A stretch of DNA of 18,359 nt from DATBFX01 sp036558305. GTDB lineage: Bacteria > Chloroflexota > Chloroflexia > Thermomicrobiales > UBA6265. Below are positions 1 to 8,022 of this stretch, in pieces. The notes under the pieces are model-generated. The model was not told the DNA's origin and ran no database searches. It saw only the letters and a list, made by a program, of their open reading frames with translations. The stretch is from contig DATBFX010000173.1 of assembly GCA_036558305.1 (NCBI GenBank), positions 1 to 18,359 of the forward strand, in the 5' to 3' direction. A program made the position numbers and the translations under genes. Within the stretch, counting starts at the first letter, position 1. Each line of letters begins with the position of its first letter.

Positions 1-131
1 AGTTGCGGCGCTTTGGCGGGACGGTCTTGCACACCGACCTGCCGAGGGGCGCCGAGCAGCGGCTCGCATCGGCCGTCTCCGGGCAACCGAAAGCGCCGTG
101 GGGTCAGGACGGGGGCGCCGAAGCGAACTGA
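1..131 (+). CDS. DUF1269-type membrane protein, C-terminal end only (5' end outside window)
   Basis: This is the last 42 codons of a gene that enters from the left edge, read in frame from base 3 and ending at TGA 129-131. The visible part contains LRRFGGTVLHTDLP followed by an AEQRL segment. It closely parallels the C-terminus of the next gene (LRPYGGNVIRTTLP followed by AESRIRAALG), so the two are tandem paralogs of the DUF1269 family. After the conserved tail it has about 16 extra, low-conservation residues that the neighbour lacks. The membrane segment and start lie outside the window. The assignment rests on the internal paralogy plus a consistent reading frame. Confidence 0.7.
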   Translation, partial: LRRFGGTVLHTDLPRGAEQRLASAVSGQPKAPWGQDGGAEAN

Positions 132-203
132 CCGACGTCAATCGCCTGTCTGGATCAGCGCGGGGGATCGCCATCCCCGATCGAGGAAGGAAGGAGGCGC
201 CGG

Positions 204-695
204 ATGAGTCATTTGGTCGCCATCGCCTACCCGGAGGAGACCCGCGCGGCAGAGGTGATGGCCGCGATGAGGCGGCTGCACGCCCACGGCGCGATCGACC
301 TGGACGATGCCGCGGCCGTGTCGAAGGACGGCGAGGGGCGGGTCAAGCTCGAAGGCGCGACCAGCCGCACGGCCGCCGGTATTGCCGGTGGGTTCTTCTT
401 GGGCACCCTGGTCGGCCTGGTCTTGTTCGCGCCCGTGATCGGGGCGCTCATCGGCGGCACCCTCGGCGGCGCCGGTGGTGCTTTGGTGGGCAACATCGGC
501 GACCTCTACCGCATCGACGACTTCGTGCTGCAGGTCGGCGACAGCATGCCGCCCGGCAGCTCGGCGATCCTGATGCTCGTGCGCAAGGCCGACCCCGAGA
601 AGACCCTCGCCGAGTTGCGCCCGTACGGCGGGAATGTGATCCGAACCACCCTGCCGGACGACGCCGAATCGCGCATCCGTGCGGCGCTCGGTTAG
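204..695 (+). CDS. DUF1269 family membrane protein
   Basis: A 163-residue protein. The N-terminus (MSHLVAIAYPEE) and the following AAEVMAAMRRL stretch are typical of the DUF1269 family, whose members have a ferredoxin-like soluble part interrupted by a glycine-rich hydrophobic hairpin. Here the hairpin lies at about residues 55-92 (GFFLGTLVGLVLFAPVIGALIGG and onward). The C-terminal part (residues 115-163) holds SSAILMLVRKADPEKTLAEL and ends in the same motif as the upstream gene. The start is supported by an AAGGAGG-type ribosome site a few bases upstream. Family members are often found near stress genes, but no biochemical function is established. It probably forms an operon with the upstream paralog (72-base gap). 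The following P-type ATPase is 234 bases away on the same strand and may or may not be cotranscribed. Confidence 0.85.
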   Translation: MSHLVAIAYPEETRAAEVMAAMRRLHAHGAIDLDDAAAVSKDGEGRVKLEGATSRTAAGIAGGFFLGTLVGLVLFAPVIGALIGGTLGGAGGALVGNIGDLYRIDDFVLQVGDSMPPGSSAILMLVRKADPEKTLAELRPYGGNVIRTTLPDDAESRIRAALG

Positions 696-929
696 CGAAG
701 GGCGGAGACCACGTAACGACGATTCCGGTCGGCGGCGATCATCGACCGGGCCGATTCCCGCGCGCCGACGAATTCCTCGATCGCGTTGACGTCGACCAGA
801 CGTGGCACCGGCTTTGCGCAGCGCTCGGGCGTGCGAGCGGCGACCATTCGCGGTCGCGTCCTGGGCAACCAAGCACTGCTTCGAGCACTGGCGGACGCCG
901 GCCGTCGTCGATGAAGCATGGGAGAACCG

Positions 930-3749
930 ATGGTTGCACCGGTCGGGCCGGCGCCGTGGCACCGCGACGCGGCCGAGGTTGCCGCCGAGCTGGGTACAGA
1001 CCTCCGGCGTGGGCTGAGCTGGGCCGAGGCGACCGCTCGCCTGGCGCGCTACGGACCGAACCAACTCGAGGCCGCGGCGACGGTACCGGCGTGGCGCAAA
1101 CTCCTCGCCCAGTTCGCCAACCCGCTGATCTACCTCCTCCTCGTCGCGGTCGCGGTCTCCGTCGTCGCCTGGGTCTTCGAAGGGGCGGAGGGCGCCCCGT
1201 ACGACGCCGTCGTCATCCTGGTGATCGTCGTCTTCAACGCCGTGCTCGGCTACGTGCAGGAGGCGCGCGCCGAGCGGGCGGTCGCCGCCCTGCAACGGAT
1301 GGCGGCGGCAACGGCGGCTGTCGTCCGGGACGGCCGTGAGGAGCGGGTTCCGGCCACCGACGTCGTCCCCGGGGACGTCCTGGTGCTGGCGGAGGGGGAC
1401 GCGGTCAGCGCCGACGCCCGCCTGGTGGAGGCCGCCTCGCTGACGGTGGCCGAGGCCTCGCTCACCGGCGAGAGCGAAGCAGTGCTGAAGGACGTCGCTT
1501 CCCTGGCCGGGTCGGCGGGCCTCGGCGACCGGGTCAACATGGTCTTCGACGGCACCGCCGTGACCCGCGGGCGAGGGCGGGCGGTGGTGACCGCGACCGG
1601 CATGGACACCGAGATGGGGAACATCGCGCGCCTGCTCGGCCGGACCGAGGAGGCGCGCACGCCCCTCCAGCGCGAGATCGACCGCATCGGGCGCGCGCTC
1701 GGGATCGCCGTCATCGTCATTGCCTTCGTCGTCGTGGCCGCCATCCTGCTGACCGCCGACATCGACGGTGCGTCCGACCTCGTCGACGTGCTGCTCGTCG
1801 GCGTCTCGCTGGCCGTCGCCGCGGTGCCGGAAGGATTGCCGGCCGTGCTCTCGGTGGTGCTCGCCCTCGGCGTGCAGCGGATGGCCCGCCAGCGGGCGAT
1901 CGTCAAGAGACTGTCGTCGGTGGAGACGCTGGGGTCGGCGTCGGTGGTCTGCTCCGACAAGACCGGGACGCTGACCAAGAACGAGATGACGATCGAGAAG
2001 GTCGTGACGGCCTCCGGTGTGGTGGACGTCACCGGCACCGGCTACCGGCCCGAGGGCGAGTTGCGCGTAAACGGCCACCCGCTCGACGACCCCGTCCTCG
2101 TCGGGGAGGTCCGCGCCGTGCTCGCGGGCGGCAGTCTCGTCAACGACGCGGTGCTGCGCGAAGACGGCGGGGAATGGGCCATCCAGGGCGACCCCACCGA
2201 TGCCGCCTTCCTGGTCGCGGAGGCGAAGATCGAGGGACTACCCAAAGCACGCGCGGCGCGGTTTGAGCGGATCGGCGAGATCCCGTTCACCTCCGAACGC
2301 AAGCTGATGAGTGCCCTGGCCACCGATGTCGAGCGCGACGGCGGCGTCGCAGTCGTCACCAAGGGGGCGCCCGACGTGCTGCTCGCGCGTTGCACGGCGG
2401 AGCGCGTCGCCGGGGACGTCCGTCCGCTTACGGATACCCGCCGGCGCGACATCCTCGCCTCCGTCGACCGGTTGGCCGACCTCGCCCTGCGCACGCTGGC
2501 TGTCGCCTACCGGCCGCTCGCCAGCGGCGAGCGGGCGGAGCCGGACGAGTCGATCGAACAGGCCCTTGTCTGCCTCGGCGTCGTCGGGATTATCGACCCG
2601 CCGCGTCCGGAGGCGCGCACGGCGATCGCCGAGGCGCGCGCCGCCGGGATGCGGGTCATCATGATCACCGGCGATCACCCCCGCACCGCCGCCCGCATCG
2701 CCGGCGACCTCGGGATCGTCGACCGCGATGCGCGGGCGCTGACCGGCGCCGACCTCGAAACCCTCGACGACGAGGGGCTCAGGACGGCAGTCGGCGAGAT
2801 TTCGGTCTACGCCCGCGTGGCGCCGGAGCACAAGCTGCGGATCGTCGCCGCCCTCCAGGCACACCAGCAGATCGTGGCCATGACCGGCGACGGGGTGAAC
2901 GACGCCCCGGCGCTGAAGGCGGCCGACATCGGCGTGGCGATGGGGATCGCCGGCACCGACGTGACGAAGGAGGCGGCGGACATGATCCTCGCCGACGACA
3001 ACTTCGCCACGATCGTCGCCGCCGTCCGCGAGGGCCGCGCCATCTTCGCCAACATCCGCAAGTTCCTGCGCTTCCTGCTGTCGTCGAACATCGGCGAGGT
3101 GCTGACGATGTTCTTCGGCGTGGTGCTGGCGGGGGTGATCGGCCTCGACGAGACCGGGGAAGCGATCGCGGTGCCGCTCCTCGCCACCCAGCTCCTCTGG
3201 ATTAACCTGCTGACCGACACCGCCCCGGCCCTGGCGCTGGGCGTCGACCCGCCGCCCGACCACGTCATGCGGCGGCCGCCGCGCCGCTTGACCGACCGGG
3301 TCATCGACCGCGAGATGTGGATCGGCATCTTCTGGGTGGGGCTCGTGATGGCGGCGGTGACGCTGGCGGCGCTCGACCTTCGCCTCGCCGGCGGCATCCT
3401 GCGGGGATCGGGCACCATCGAGGAGGCCCGGACGATGGCGTTCACCACGCTCGTCTTCGCCCAGCTCTTCAACTGCTTCAACGCCCGGTCCGACCGCAGG
3501 AGCGCATTTCGTCACCTCTTCACGAACCCGCTGCTGTGGGGCGCCATCGCGCTGTCGGTCGTGCTCCAGGTCGCGGTGGTGCAGCTCTCGTTCCTGAACG
3601 ACGCCTTCGGCACCGCCCCGCTCCCGATCGACGACTGGCTAATCTGCACCGGGCTGGCGAGCGTCGTCCTGTGGGCCGACGAGGGCAAGAAGCTGCTCGA
3701 ACGGGCGATAGGCCGTTCAGAGGTGACGGCTCGGCTCTCGCGGCCATGA
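930..3749 (+). CDS. Cation-translocating P-type ATPase, P2A (Ca2+-type)
   Basis: A 939-residue integral membrane ATPase, full length for the family. Order of domains: cation-ATPase N domain (about 10-65), TM1-2 (about 64-111), actuator domain with TGES 179-182, TM3-4 with PEGLP 300-304, phosphorylation motif DKTGTLT starting at D343, nucleotide-binding domain with KGAP 478-481, hinge TGD 580-582 and GDGVND 653-658, then TM5-10. Ion-site residues known from SERCA are matched in TM4 (E301), TM5 (N720 and E723 in SSNIGE) and TM6 (N759, T762, D763 in NLLTD). The SERCA TM8 glutamate position holds Q845, so one Ca2+ site, as in PMR1-type pumps, is the likelier arrangement. Mn2+ is possible and Na+ cannot be excluded. 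I chose ATG 930 because GGGAGA sits just upstream; ATG 918 is the alternative, four codons longer. The pump probably exports divalent cations to maintain low cytoplasmic levels under stress. Confidence 0.93.
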   Translation: MVAPVGPAPWHRDAAEVAAELGTDLRRGLSWAEATARLARYGPNQLEAAATVPAWRKLLAQFANPLIYLLLVAVAVSVVAWVFEGAEGAPYDAVVILVIVVFNAVLGYVQEARAERAVAALQRMAAATAAVVRDGREERVPATDVVPGDVLVLAEGDAVSADARLVEAASLTVAEASLTGESEAVLKDVASLAGSAGLGDRVNMVFDGTAVTRGRGRAVVTATGMDTEMGNIARLLGRTEEARTPLQREIDRIGRALGIAVIVIAFVVVAAILLTADIDGASDLVDVLLVGVSLAVAAVPEGLPAVLSVVLALGVQRMARQRAIVKRLSSVETLGSASVVCSDKTGTLTKNEMTIEKVVTASGVVDVTGTGYRPEGELRVNGHPLDDPVLVGEVRAVLAGGSLVNDAVLREDGGEWAIQGDPTDAAFLVAEAKIEGLPKARAARFERIGEIPFTSERKLMSALATDVERDGGVAVVTKGAPDVLLARCTAERVAGDVRPLTDTRRRDILASVDRLADLALRTLAVAYRPLASGERAEPDESIEQALVCLGVVGIIDPPRPEARTAIAEARAAGMRVIMITGDHPRTAARIAGDLGIVDRDARALTGADLETLDDEGLRTAVGEISVYARVAPEHKLRIVAALQAHQQIVAMTGDGVNDAPALKAADIGVAMGIAGTDVTKEAADMILADDNFATIVAAVREGRAIFANIRKFLRFLLSSNIGEVLTMFFGVVLAGVIGLDETGEAIAVPLLATQLLWINLLTDTAPALALGVDPPPDHVMRRPPRRLTDRVIDREMWIGIFWVGLVMAAVTLAALDLRLAGGILRGSGTIEEARTMAFTTLVFAQLFNCFNARSDRRSAFRHLFTNPLLWGAIALSVVLQVAVVQLSFLNDAFGTAPLPIDDWLICTGLASVVLWADEGKKLLERAIGRSEVTARLSRP

Positions 3750-3956
3750 CGCTGGCGTTCGTACGCGACGGCGTCTTGCTTGGTCCGGTTGACCGTGCCG
3801 TCGGGGTGCTCCGGCGGGGCCTCGATGGTGGAGAGGCGTAGCGGGTCGGTGGGCGAGGTGTTGGCGGTGTTGTGCTCCGTCCCCCCGTCCACGGTCCGGT
3901 GCTGGGGTAGGACGAACCGATCTGAACCCAGAAGGGACCCGGTCGCCGATCGTCGA
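3750..3956. other. Gap between convergent genes with a coding-like scrap
   Basis: The + strand ATPase and the - strand USP converge here. I see no clear terminator hairpin with a T-run. On the - strand, from about 3912 down to 3750, a frame runs through HRTVDGGTEHNTAN and LSTIEAPPEHPDG with almost only G or C in third positions. That is the signature of real coding sequence in this genome. It has no convincing start, and I do not recognise the protein. It is most simply a fragment of a lost gene. Confidence 0.3.
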
Positions 3957-4964
3957 TCAGGCCCCATCGCGTCCTTCGACGTGCGCACCGTGCCCCTCCG
4001 GTCCTTCGTGATCGCCGCCACCGGGTGGCGCGGCGTCCGGCGTGGCCCCGGCGCGCACGAGAAGGACCGGCGCGCGGCCGTGCCGGACCAGCTTATCGGC
4101 GACGCTCCCGAGCAGCCAGCGGTGGACCCCGCCGCGGCCGTGGGTGGTCATCGCGACCAGGTCCGTCGGTTCGGTGGCGGCGAGCAACTCGTCCCCTGGT
4201 GAACCCTCCCGTACCTCGTGCGACACCCGGTGGCCGCTCGCTTCCAAGCGCTCCGCTTGGCCCTGGAGGTATCCCGTCGCGGCGGCGCGCAACGGATCCA
4301 GCGAACGCAGGAGGACCGTCTCGGGGTAGACGCCCGTGCTCGCGGCGTCCGCGAGCGTCCTGACGTCCAGGGCCAGGACCAGCCGGAGCGGGACGCGCAG
4401 GCGGTCCGCCGCCACGGCCGCCACCGGGAGCGCGCGCTCCGCGACCGCAGACCCGTCGAGCGGCACGACCAGGCGGTTGATGGTCGGTAGGGCCAACGCC
4501 GGCTCGCGGTCGTGGGCCCGGACGACCAGGACGGGGCGGTCGGCGGCGCGCACCACCCGGTCCGCCACGCTGCCGTAGGTCCAGCGGCCCAGGCTGCCGC
4601 GCCCGTGGCTCGCCATCGCGATCACGCCGCAGCGCCGCTCGGTGGCGACGCGGAGGATTTCGTCGGCCGGGTCGCCGACCGCCACCTCGATGTCCGTGCC
4701 CGGCGCCAAGCCACCCCAGCGGCGGGCGGCGACCTCCAGGGCGCCCCGCGCGCCGTCAACGCAGACCCGCAGGAGCAGGTCCTCCTCGATGACGGTTTTG
4801 CCGAAGAGACCGTAGGCGGGCTCCGGATCGGGCACGACCTCGAGGAGGAGGAGCCGGCCACCGGGGCCTGCCAGCGCCGCTGCGTACGGGATGGCGTGCT
4901 CGGCGAGCGACGACCGGTCCAGCGGGACCAGTATGCGGTCGGGGCTGGCCGTCAACGCAGTCAA
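3957..4964 (-). CDS. Universal stress protein, two tandem USP domains
   Basis: A 335-residue cytoplasmic protein made of two USP (UspA-like, alpha/beta nucleotide-binding) domains. Domain 1 is about residues 9-149 and domain 2 about 162-304. Each starts with a beta strand and the D-x-S motif (RILVPLDRSS; NRLVVPLDGS). Each ends with the ATP-binding loop, residues 119-131 (SHGRGSLGRWTYG) and 274-287 (THGRGG followed by RWLLGS). These fit the MJ0577-type G-x2-G-x9-G(S/T) pattern, except that the first glycine is Ala or Thr. A charged Gly/His-rich tail of about 30 residues follows. The start is TTG 4964: it has an AAGGAG site seven bases upstream and is the first start giving a normal USP N-terminus. 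An upstream frame ends in TTGA overlapping the start, so coupling is possible. The role is presumably ATP-dependent stress or dormancy signalling; the partner is unknown. Confidence 0.88.
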   Translation of the reverse strand: MTALTASPDRILVPLDRSSLAEHAIPYAAALAGPGGRLLLLEVVPDPEPAYGLFGKTVIEEDLLLRVCVDGARGALEVAARRWGGLAPGTDIEVAVGDPADEILRVATERRCGVIAMASHGRGSLGRWTYGSVADRVVRAADRPVLVVRAHDREPALALPTINRLVVPLDGSAVAERALPVAAVAADRLRVPLRLVLALDVRTLADAASTGVYPETVLLRSLDPLRAAATGYLQGQAERLEASGHRVSHEVREGSPGDELLAATEPTDLVAMTTHGRGGVHRWLLGSVADKLVRHGRAPVLLVRAGATPDAAPPGGGDHEGPEGHGAHVEGRDGA

Positions 4965-5214
4965 GGGCCGGCTCCTTCCATGGCGTCGGGGGCGGGGCCC
5001 GCGGCCCGCAGGCTCACGGCCGCGACCGCGACCTCCATGCCTGTCGCCATGACGGTCCGAAATTCTCGCACGTCCAATCTCCAGTCGTTCCACCCCTCGC
5101 CCTGTTGGCAGGCAAAGGTCACAAGGTGTCCGGGCCGCCGCGGCGCCGGCCCGCCCAGCCTCACTGACGGGGACGCGGCGTGTCTCCGCCGCTGGCGCTG
5201 GCCTCGATCCCGAC
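4965..5214. other. USP upstream region, no intact gene
   Basis: This stretch lies between the USP start and an IS1182-type remnant. On the - strand an open frame ends at 4961, and its TGA overlaps the USP TTG start as TTGA. Within it, ATG 5050 would give a 29-residue peptide (MATGMEVAVAAVSL and onward). No good ribosome site precedes that ATG, so it may be only the leader of the USP message. Further upstream the same frame contains VTFACQQGEGWNDW, which looks protein-like but is not recognised. No convincing promoter was identified. Confidence 0.3.
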
Positions 5215-5403
5215 ACCCTCCCGGCCCGCTGCCCGTCCAGGCGGCGGCGCTCCCGGTACGCGGGGCTGGCCAAGACCCACCGGGGGCACGTGCTGACCGC
5301 CGGCGCGCTGAAGTTCGTGCGGGCCGCCGACTGGCCGGCCGACGTCCCGCGGGCGCACACCCGGCCGTCGCGATTCGCCGTCCTCGTGGCACAGCCGCGC
5401 TGA
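5215..5403 (+). pseudogene. C-terminal remnant of an IS1182-family (DDE) transposase
   Basis: In the frame ending at TGA 5401-5403, the translation contains SRYAGLAKTH, then HVLTAGALKFVRAADW, then a segment with TRPSRFAVL before the stop. This is the typical end of IS1182-group transposases in high-GC bacteria (SRYxGLAKTHLQH...TAAALN...R..W...TR.SRFA.L). Only about 60 residues remain: no DDE catalytic residues, no start codon and no obvious terminal repeats, so the element is long dead. It lies in the gap between the USP and the CopB-like gene and marks an old insertion and deletion site. Confidence 0.7.
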
Positions 5404-5570
5404 TTTCGCCAGCAGTTGCGGGATTGCGGAAGAGCCGCCGTGCGTGACACATGTTTGCAGTCAGCGATGGCCCTGCTCACGTCGTGTCGATCGACGCCGA
5501 CTTTTCTGCCATGGTCGAGCGTGCACATGTGGCGAGGCGCGCGCCGCGGGTCCTTCTCTCGGCCCTGCGG
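5404..5570. other. Gap between transposase remnant and copB-like gene
   Basis: This 167-base stretch lies downstream of the - strand copper ATPase stop. I found no gene, no strong hairpin with a T-run and no obvious insertion-sequence end in it. Confidence 0.4.
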
Positions 5571-7721
5571 CTAGCGGGGTCGCAGGTCGAGCCGGCGCAG
5601 CAGTTGGGCGTTGAGCGCCACCACCAGCGTCGAGGCGCTCATCAGGACGGCGCCGACCGCGGGCGGCAGGGTGACGCCGATGGGCGCCAGGACGCCGGCG
5701 GCCAGGGGGATGGTGACCAGGTTGTAGCCGGCGGCCCAGGCGAGGTTCTGGACCATCTTGCGGTACGAGGCACGGGAGAGCGCGCGGACGCCGACGACGG
5801 CCCGCGGATCGCTGGAGGCGAGGATGACGCCGGCCGACTCGATCGCCACGTCGGTGCCGGCCCCGATCGCGATCCCGACGTCGGCCCGCGCCAGGGCCGG
5901 CGCGTCGTTGACGCCGTCGCCGACCATCGCCACGGTCTCGCCGCGCCGCTGCAACTCCGCGACTTTCCCCGCCTTGTCCTCGGGCAGGACCTCGGCGAAG
6001 ACCTCGTCGATCCCGAGGTCGTTGGCGACCGCTTCGGCCACCGGCCGGGCATCGCCCGTGATCATCACCACCCGGACGCCTTGCCCGTGGAGGTCCCCGA
6101 CGGCGTCGCGCGACTCGGGCCGGACCTGGTCTTCGAGGGCCAGCGCGCCGACGACCCGGCCGTCGCGCACGACGTGCAGGACGGCCGCCCCGCGCTCCGT
6201 CCAGGCCGCCGTCCGCGCGGCCAACTCGTCCGGAATCGGTAGTGCCCGCTCCCGCAGCATCGTCGGCCCGCCGACGGCAACCGTGCTCCCCGTGACGGTG
6301 GCCTCGACGCCCCGGCCGGCGATGGCGCGGAAGGCCGACGCCCCCGGCAGCGTCACTTGCCGCTCCCGTGCCGCCGCGACGATGGCACGGGCGAGCGGAT
6401 GCTCGGAATCGGCCTCGACGGCGGCGGCCAGGGCCAGCAACTGCCGCTCGTCGCCGTCGACCGCGGCGACGCCGCTGACGACGTGTTCGCCGCGGGTCAG
6501 CGTGCCGGTCTTGTCGAACAGGACGGTGTCGACCAGTCGCATCCGCTCCAAGGCCAGGCGGTCCTTGACCAGGATGCCCTGCCGGGCCGCGATGGCGGTC
6601 GAGATCGCGATCACCAGGGGGATCGCCAGTCCCAAGGCGTGGGGGCAGGAGATGACCAGGACGGTCACGGTGTGGGTGATCGCGTCGTTGGATTCGCCCA
6701 ACGCCAGCCAGACGACGAAGGTGACGACGCCGGCGGCGAGCGCCAGGTAGAAGAGCCCGGCGGCGAAGCGATCGGCCAGGGCCTGGGCGCGGGAGCGGGA
6801 TGCCTGGGCAGCGGCGACCAACCGCTGGATCCCGGCGAGGGCGGTCTCCTCGCCGACGGCCTCGACCCGGGCGCGGATCGCGGAACCGGCGACGACGGTG
6901 CCGGCGACGACGCGATCGCCGACCCCCTTCGCGACCGGGCGCGATTCGCCGGTGATCATCGACTCGTCGAGTTCGGCCTGCCCCTCGGCGATCGTCCCGT
7001 CCGCAGGGACGCGGGCGCCGGGGCGAACGAGGACGACGTCGCCCTTCCGCAGATCGGCGACCGGGACCATTTCGGTGCCATGGACCGTGACGCGCTCGGC
7101 CTCGTCCGGCAGGAGCGCCGCCAGGGCGGCGAGTGCCCCTTGAGCCTGGCCGATGGCCTTCATCTCCTGCCAGTGGCCGAGGAGCATGATCGTGACGAGG
7201 AGCGCCAGTTCCCACCAGAACTCCAGGTCAAGGAAGCCCAGGCTGCTGGCCAGGCTGGCGACGAAGGCGACCACGATCGCCAGCGAGATGAGGAGCATCA
7301 TCCCCGGCTGGCGCGCCTTCAGCTCCGCCCAACCGCCTTCGAGGAAGACGCGACCGCCGTACAGGAAGACGACCGTACCGAGCACCGGCGCGATCAGATT
7401 GTCGCCCGGAAAATCGGGCAGCGAGAAGCCGAGCCAGTCCTGGACCATCTCGCTGAAGAGGACGACGGGGATCGTGAGGATGAGGCAGACCCAGAAGCGG
7501 TCGCGGAACATCGCCACGCTGTGCCCGGCATGCTTGTCATGCCGGGCATGGGGATCGCCCTCATGCGCGGCGTGGTCCTCGTGGGCCATCGCCCGATGGG
7601 CTATGTCGGGCGCGTCGCCGAGGTCACCGCGGTGGGTCATGCCAACCGCCTGATCGATGGCGGCGTGCCCGTGCGGCGCGACCGTGGCCGGATCGGTTTC
7701 GCGGTGTCGATGGTCGCTCAT
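5571..7721 (-). CDS. copB: Copper/silver-translocating P-type ATPase (CopB-like, P1B-3)
   Basis: A 716-residue heavy-metal ATPase. Residues 1-70 are cytoplasmic and His-rich (for example HARHDKHAGH), replacing the CxxC metal-binding domains of CopA. After the first membrane segments come TGES 257-260, the membrane metal motif CPH 359-361, DKTGT starting at D403, the HP dipeptide 441-442, and GDGVND 601-606. The last two membrane helices carry N-x6-YN-x4-P (NLAWAAGYN, 659-667) and MSxST-x5-N (starting at M694). CPH plus these two motifs define the P1B-3 subgroup, which exports Cu+/Cu2+/Ag+. I prefer ATG 7721; GTG 7772 would extend it by 17 residues. Neither has a strong ribosome site. The upstream region is only 33 bases before an opposite-strand start, so a native promoter or metal regulator may have been lost. 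No copper chaperone or CsoR/CueR gene is seen nearby. Confidence 0.92.
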   Translation of the reverse strand: MSDHRHRETDPATVAPHGHAAIDQAVGMTHRGDLGDAPDIAHRAMAHEDHAAHEGDPHARHDKHAGHSVAMFRDRFWVCLILTIPVVLFSEMVQDWLGFSLPDFPGDNLIAPVLGTVVFLYGGRVFLEGGWAELKARQPGMMLLISLAIVVAFVASLASSLGFLDLEFWWELALLVTIMLLGHWQEMKAIGQAQGALAALAALLPDEAERVTVHGTEMVPVADLRKGDVVLVRPGARVPADGTIAEGQAELDESMITGESRPVAKGVGDRVVAGTVVAGSAIRARVEAVGEETALAGIQRLVAAAQASRSRAQALADRFAAGLFYLALAAGVVTFVVWLALGESNDAITHTVTVLVISCPHALGLAIPLVIAISTAIAARQGILVKDRLALERMRLVDTVLFDKTGTLTRGEHVVSGVAAVDGDERQLLALAAAVEADSEHPLARAIVAAARERQVTLPGASAFRAIAGRGVEATVTGSTVAVGGPTMLRERALPIPDELAARTAAWTERGAAVLHVVRDGRVVGALALEDQVRPESRDAVGDLHGQGVRVVMITGDARPVAEAVANDLGIDEVFAEVLPEDKAGKVAELQRRGETVAMVGDGVNDAPALARADVGIAIGAGTDVAIESAGVILASSDPRAVVGVRALSRASYRKMVQNLAWAAGYNLVTIPLAAGVLAPIGVTLPPAVGAVLMSASTLVVALNAQLLRRLDLRPR

Positions 7722-7754
7722 CGGGTGTTCCACCAGCCGATCGGAGGAAGGACG

Positions 7755-7895
7755 GTGACGGACGATCCGCACGACGCCCGCGCGATCCCGGTCGGGGCAC
7801 CGGTCGTCGCGCTCAACGTCCGCGACGACGCGCCGGACCGCGAACGCCGAACCGCCCGCCGGTTCGTCGACGCCATGATGACACCGCCGGCCCCG
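7755..7895 (+). pseudogene. N-terminal fragment of an unidentified gene
   Basis: A strong ribosome site (GGAGGAAG, 7743-7750) precedes GTG 7755. From there the frame reads MTDDPHDARAIPVGAPVVAL and continues to about FVDAMM with almost exclusively G/C third positions, as in real genes here. The frame then runs on without a stop to 8354, but the next segment (7896-8022) is coding-like on the other strand. After that an HdeD-like stretch begins in this same frame. The likeliest reading is the truncated 5' end of a gene, fused by deletion to unrelated sequence. If translated it would yield a 199-residue chimera. I do not recognise the N-terminal domain. Confidence 0.35.
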
Positions 7896-8022
7896 TTAGG
7901 ACAGGAGCTTCCAGGCGCTCGCGAAGTTGAGTCCCAGGGGCTGCTGGACGGTGATGCCGAGGTAGCGCAGCCCCTCCAGTTGCCGGGCGCGGGCGAGGGG
8001 ACCGACGTCGACCGGGATGAGC
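7896..8022 (-). pseudogene. C-terminal fragment of an unidentified protein
   Basis: On the - strand a frame ending at TAA 7898-7896 reads through IPVDVGPLARARQLEGL and ends in GLNFASAWKLLS. Third positions are almost all G or C, and the residue mix is that of a folded protein. Upstream of about 8022 the frame loses this character where the HdeD-like sequence begins on the other strand. I do not recognise the family. It looks like the tail of a gene whose body was deleted. Confidence 0.3.

Noticed and set aside
138..2078. Long - strand open frame (646 codons) opposite the DUF1269 and ATPase genes
   Set aside because: Its product is Arg/His/Asp-rich with no family resemblance, and it is fully antisense to well-supported genes. 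Such mirror frames are expected in very GC-rich DNA.
5461..7215. Second - strand frame (584 codons) over the copper ATPase
   Set aside because: A frame-shifted shadow of the CopB-like gene, composed almost only of Arg, Gly, Pro and Ala.
6357..7754. + strand frame opposite the copper ATPase, continuous with the HdeD remnant
   Set aside because: The part before 7755 is antisense to a strong gene and has no homology. Only the portion after GTG 7755 has a ribosome site and coding-like bias.
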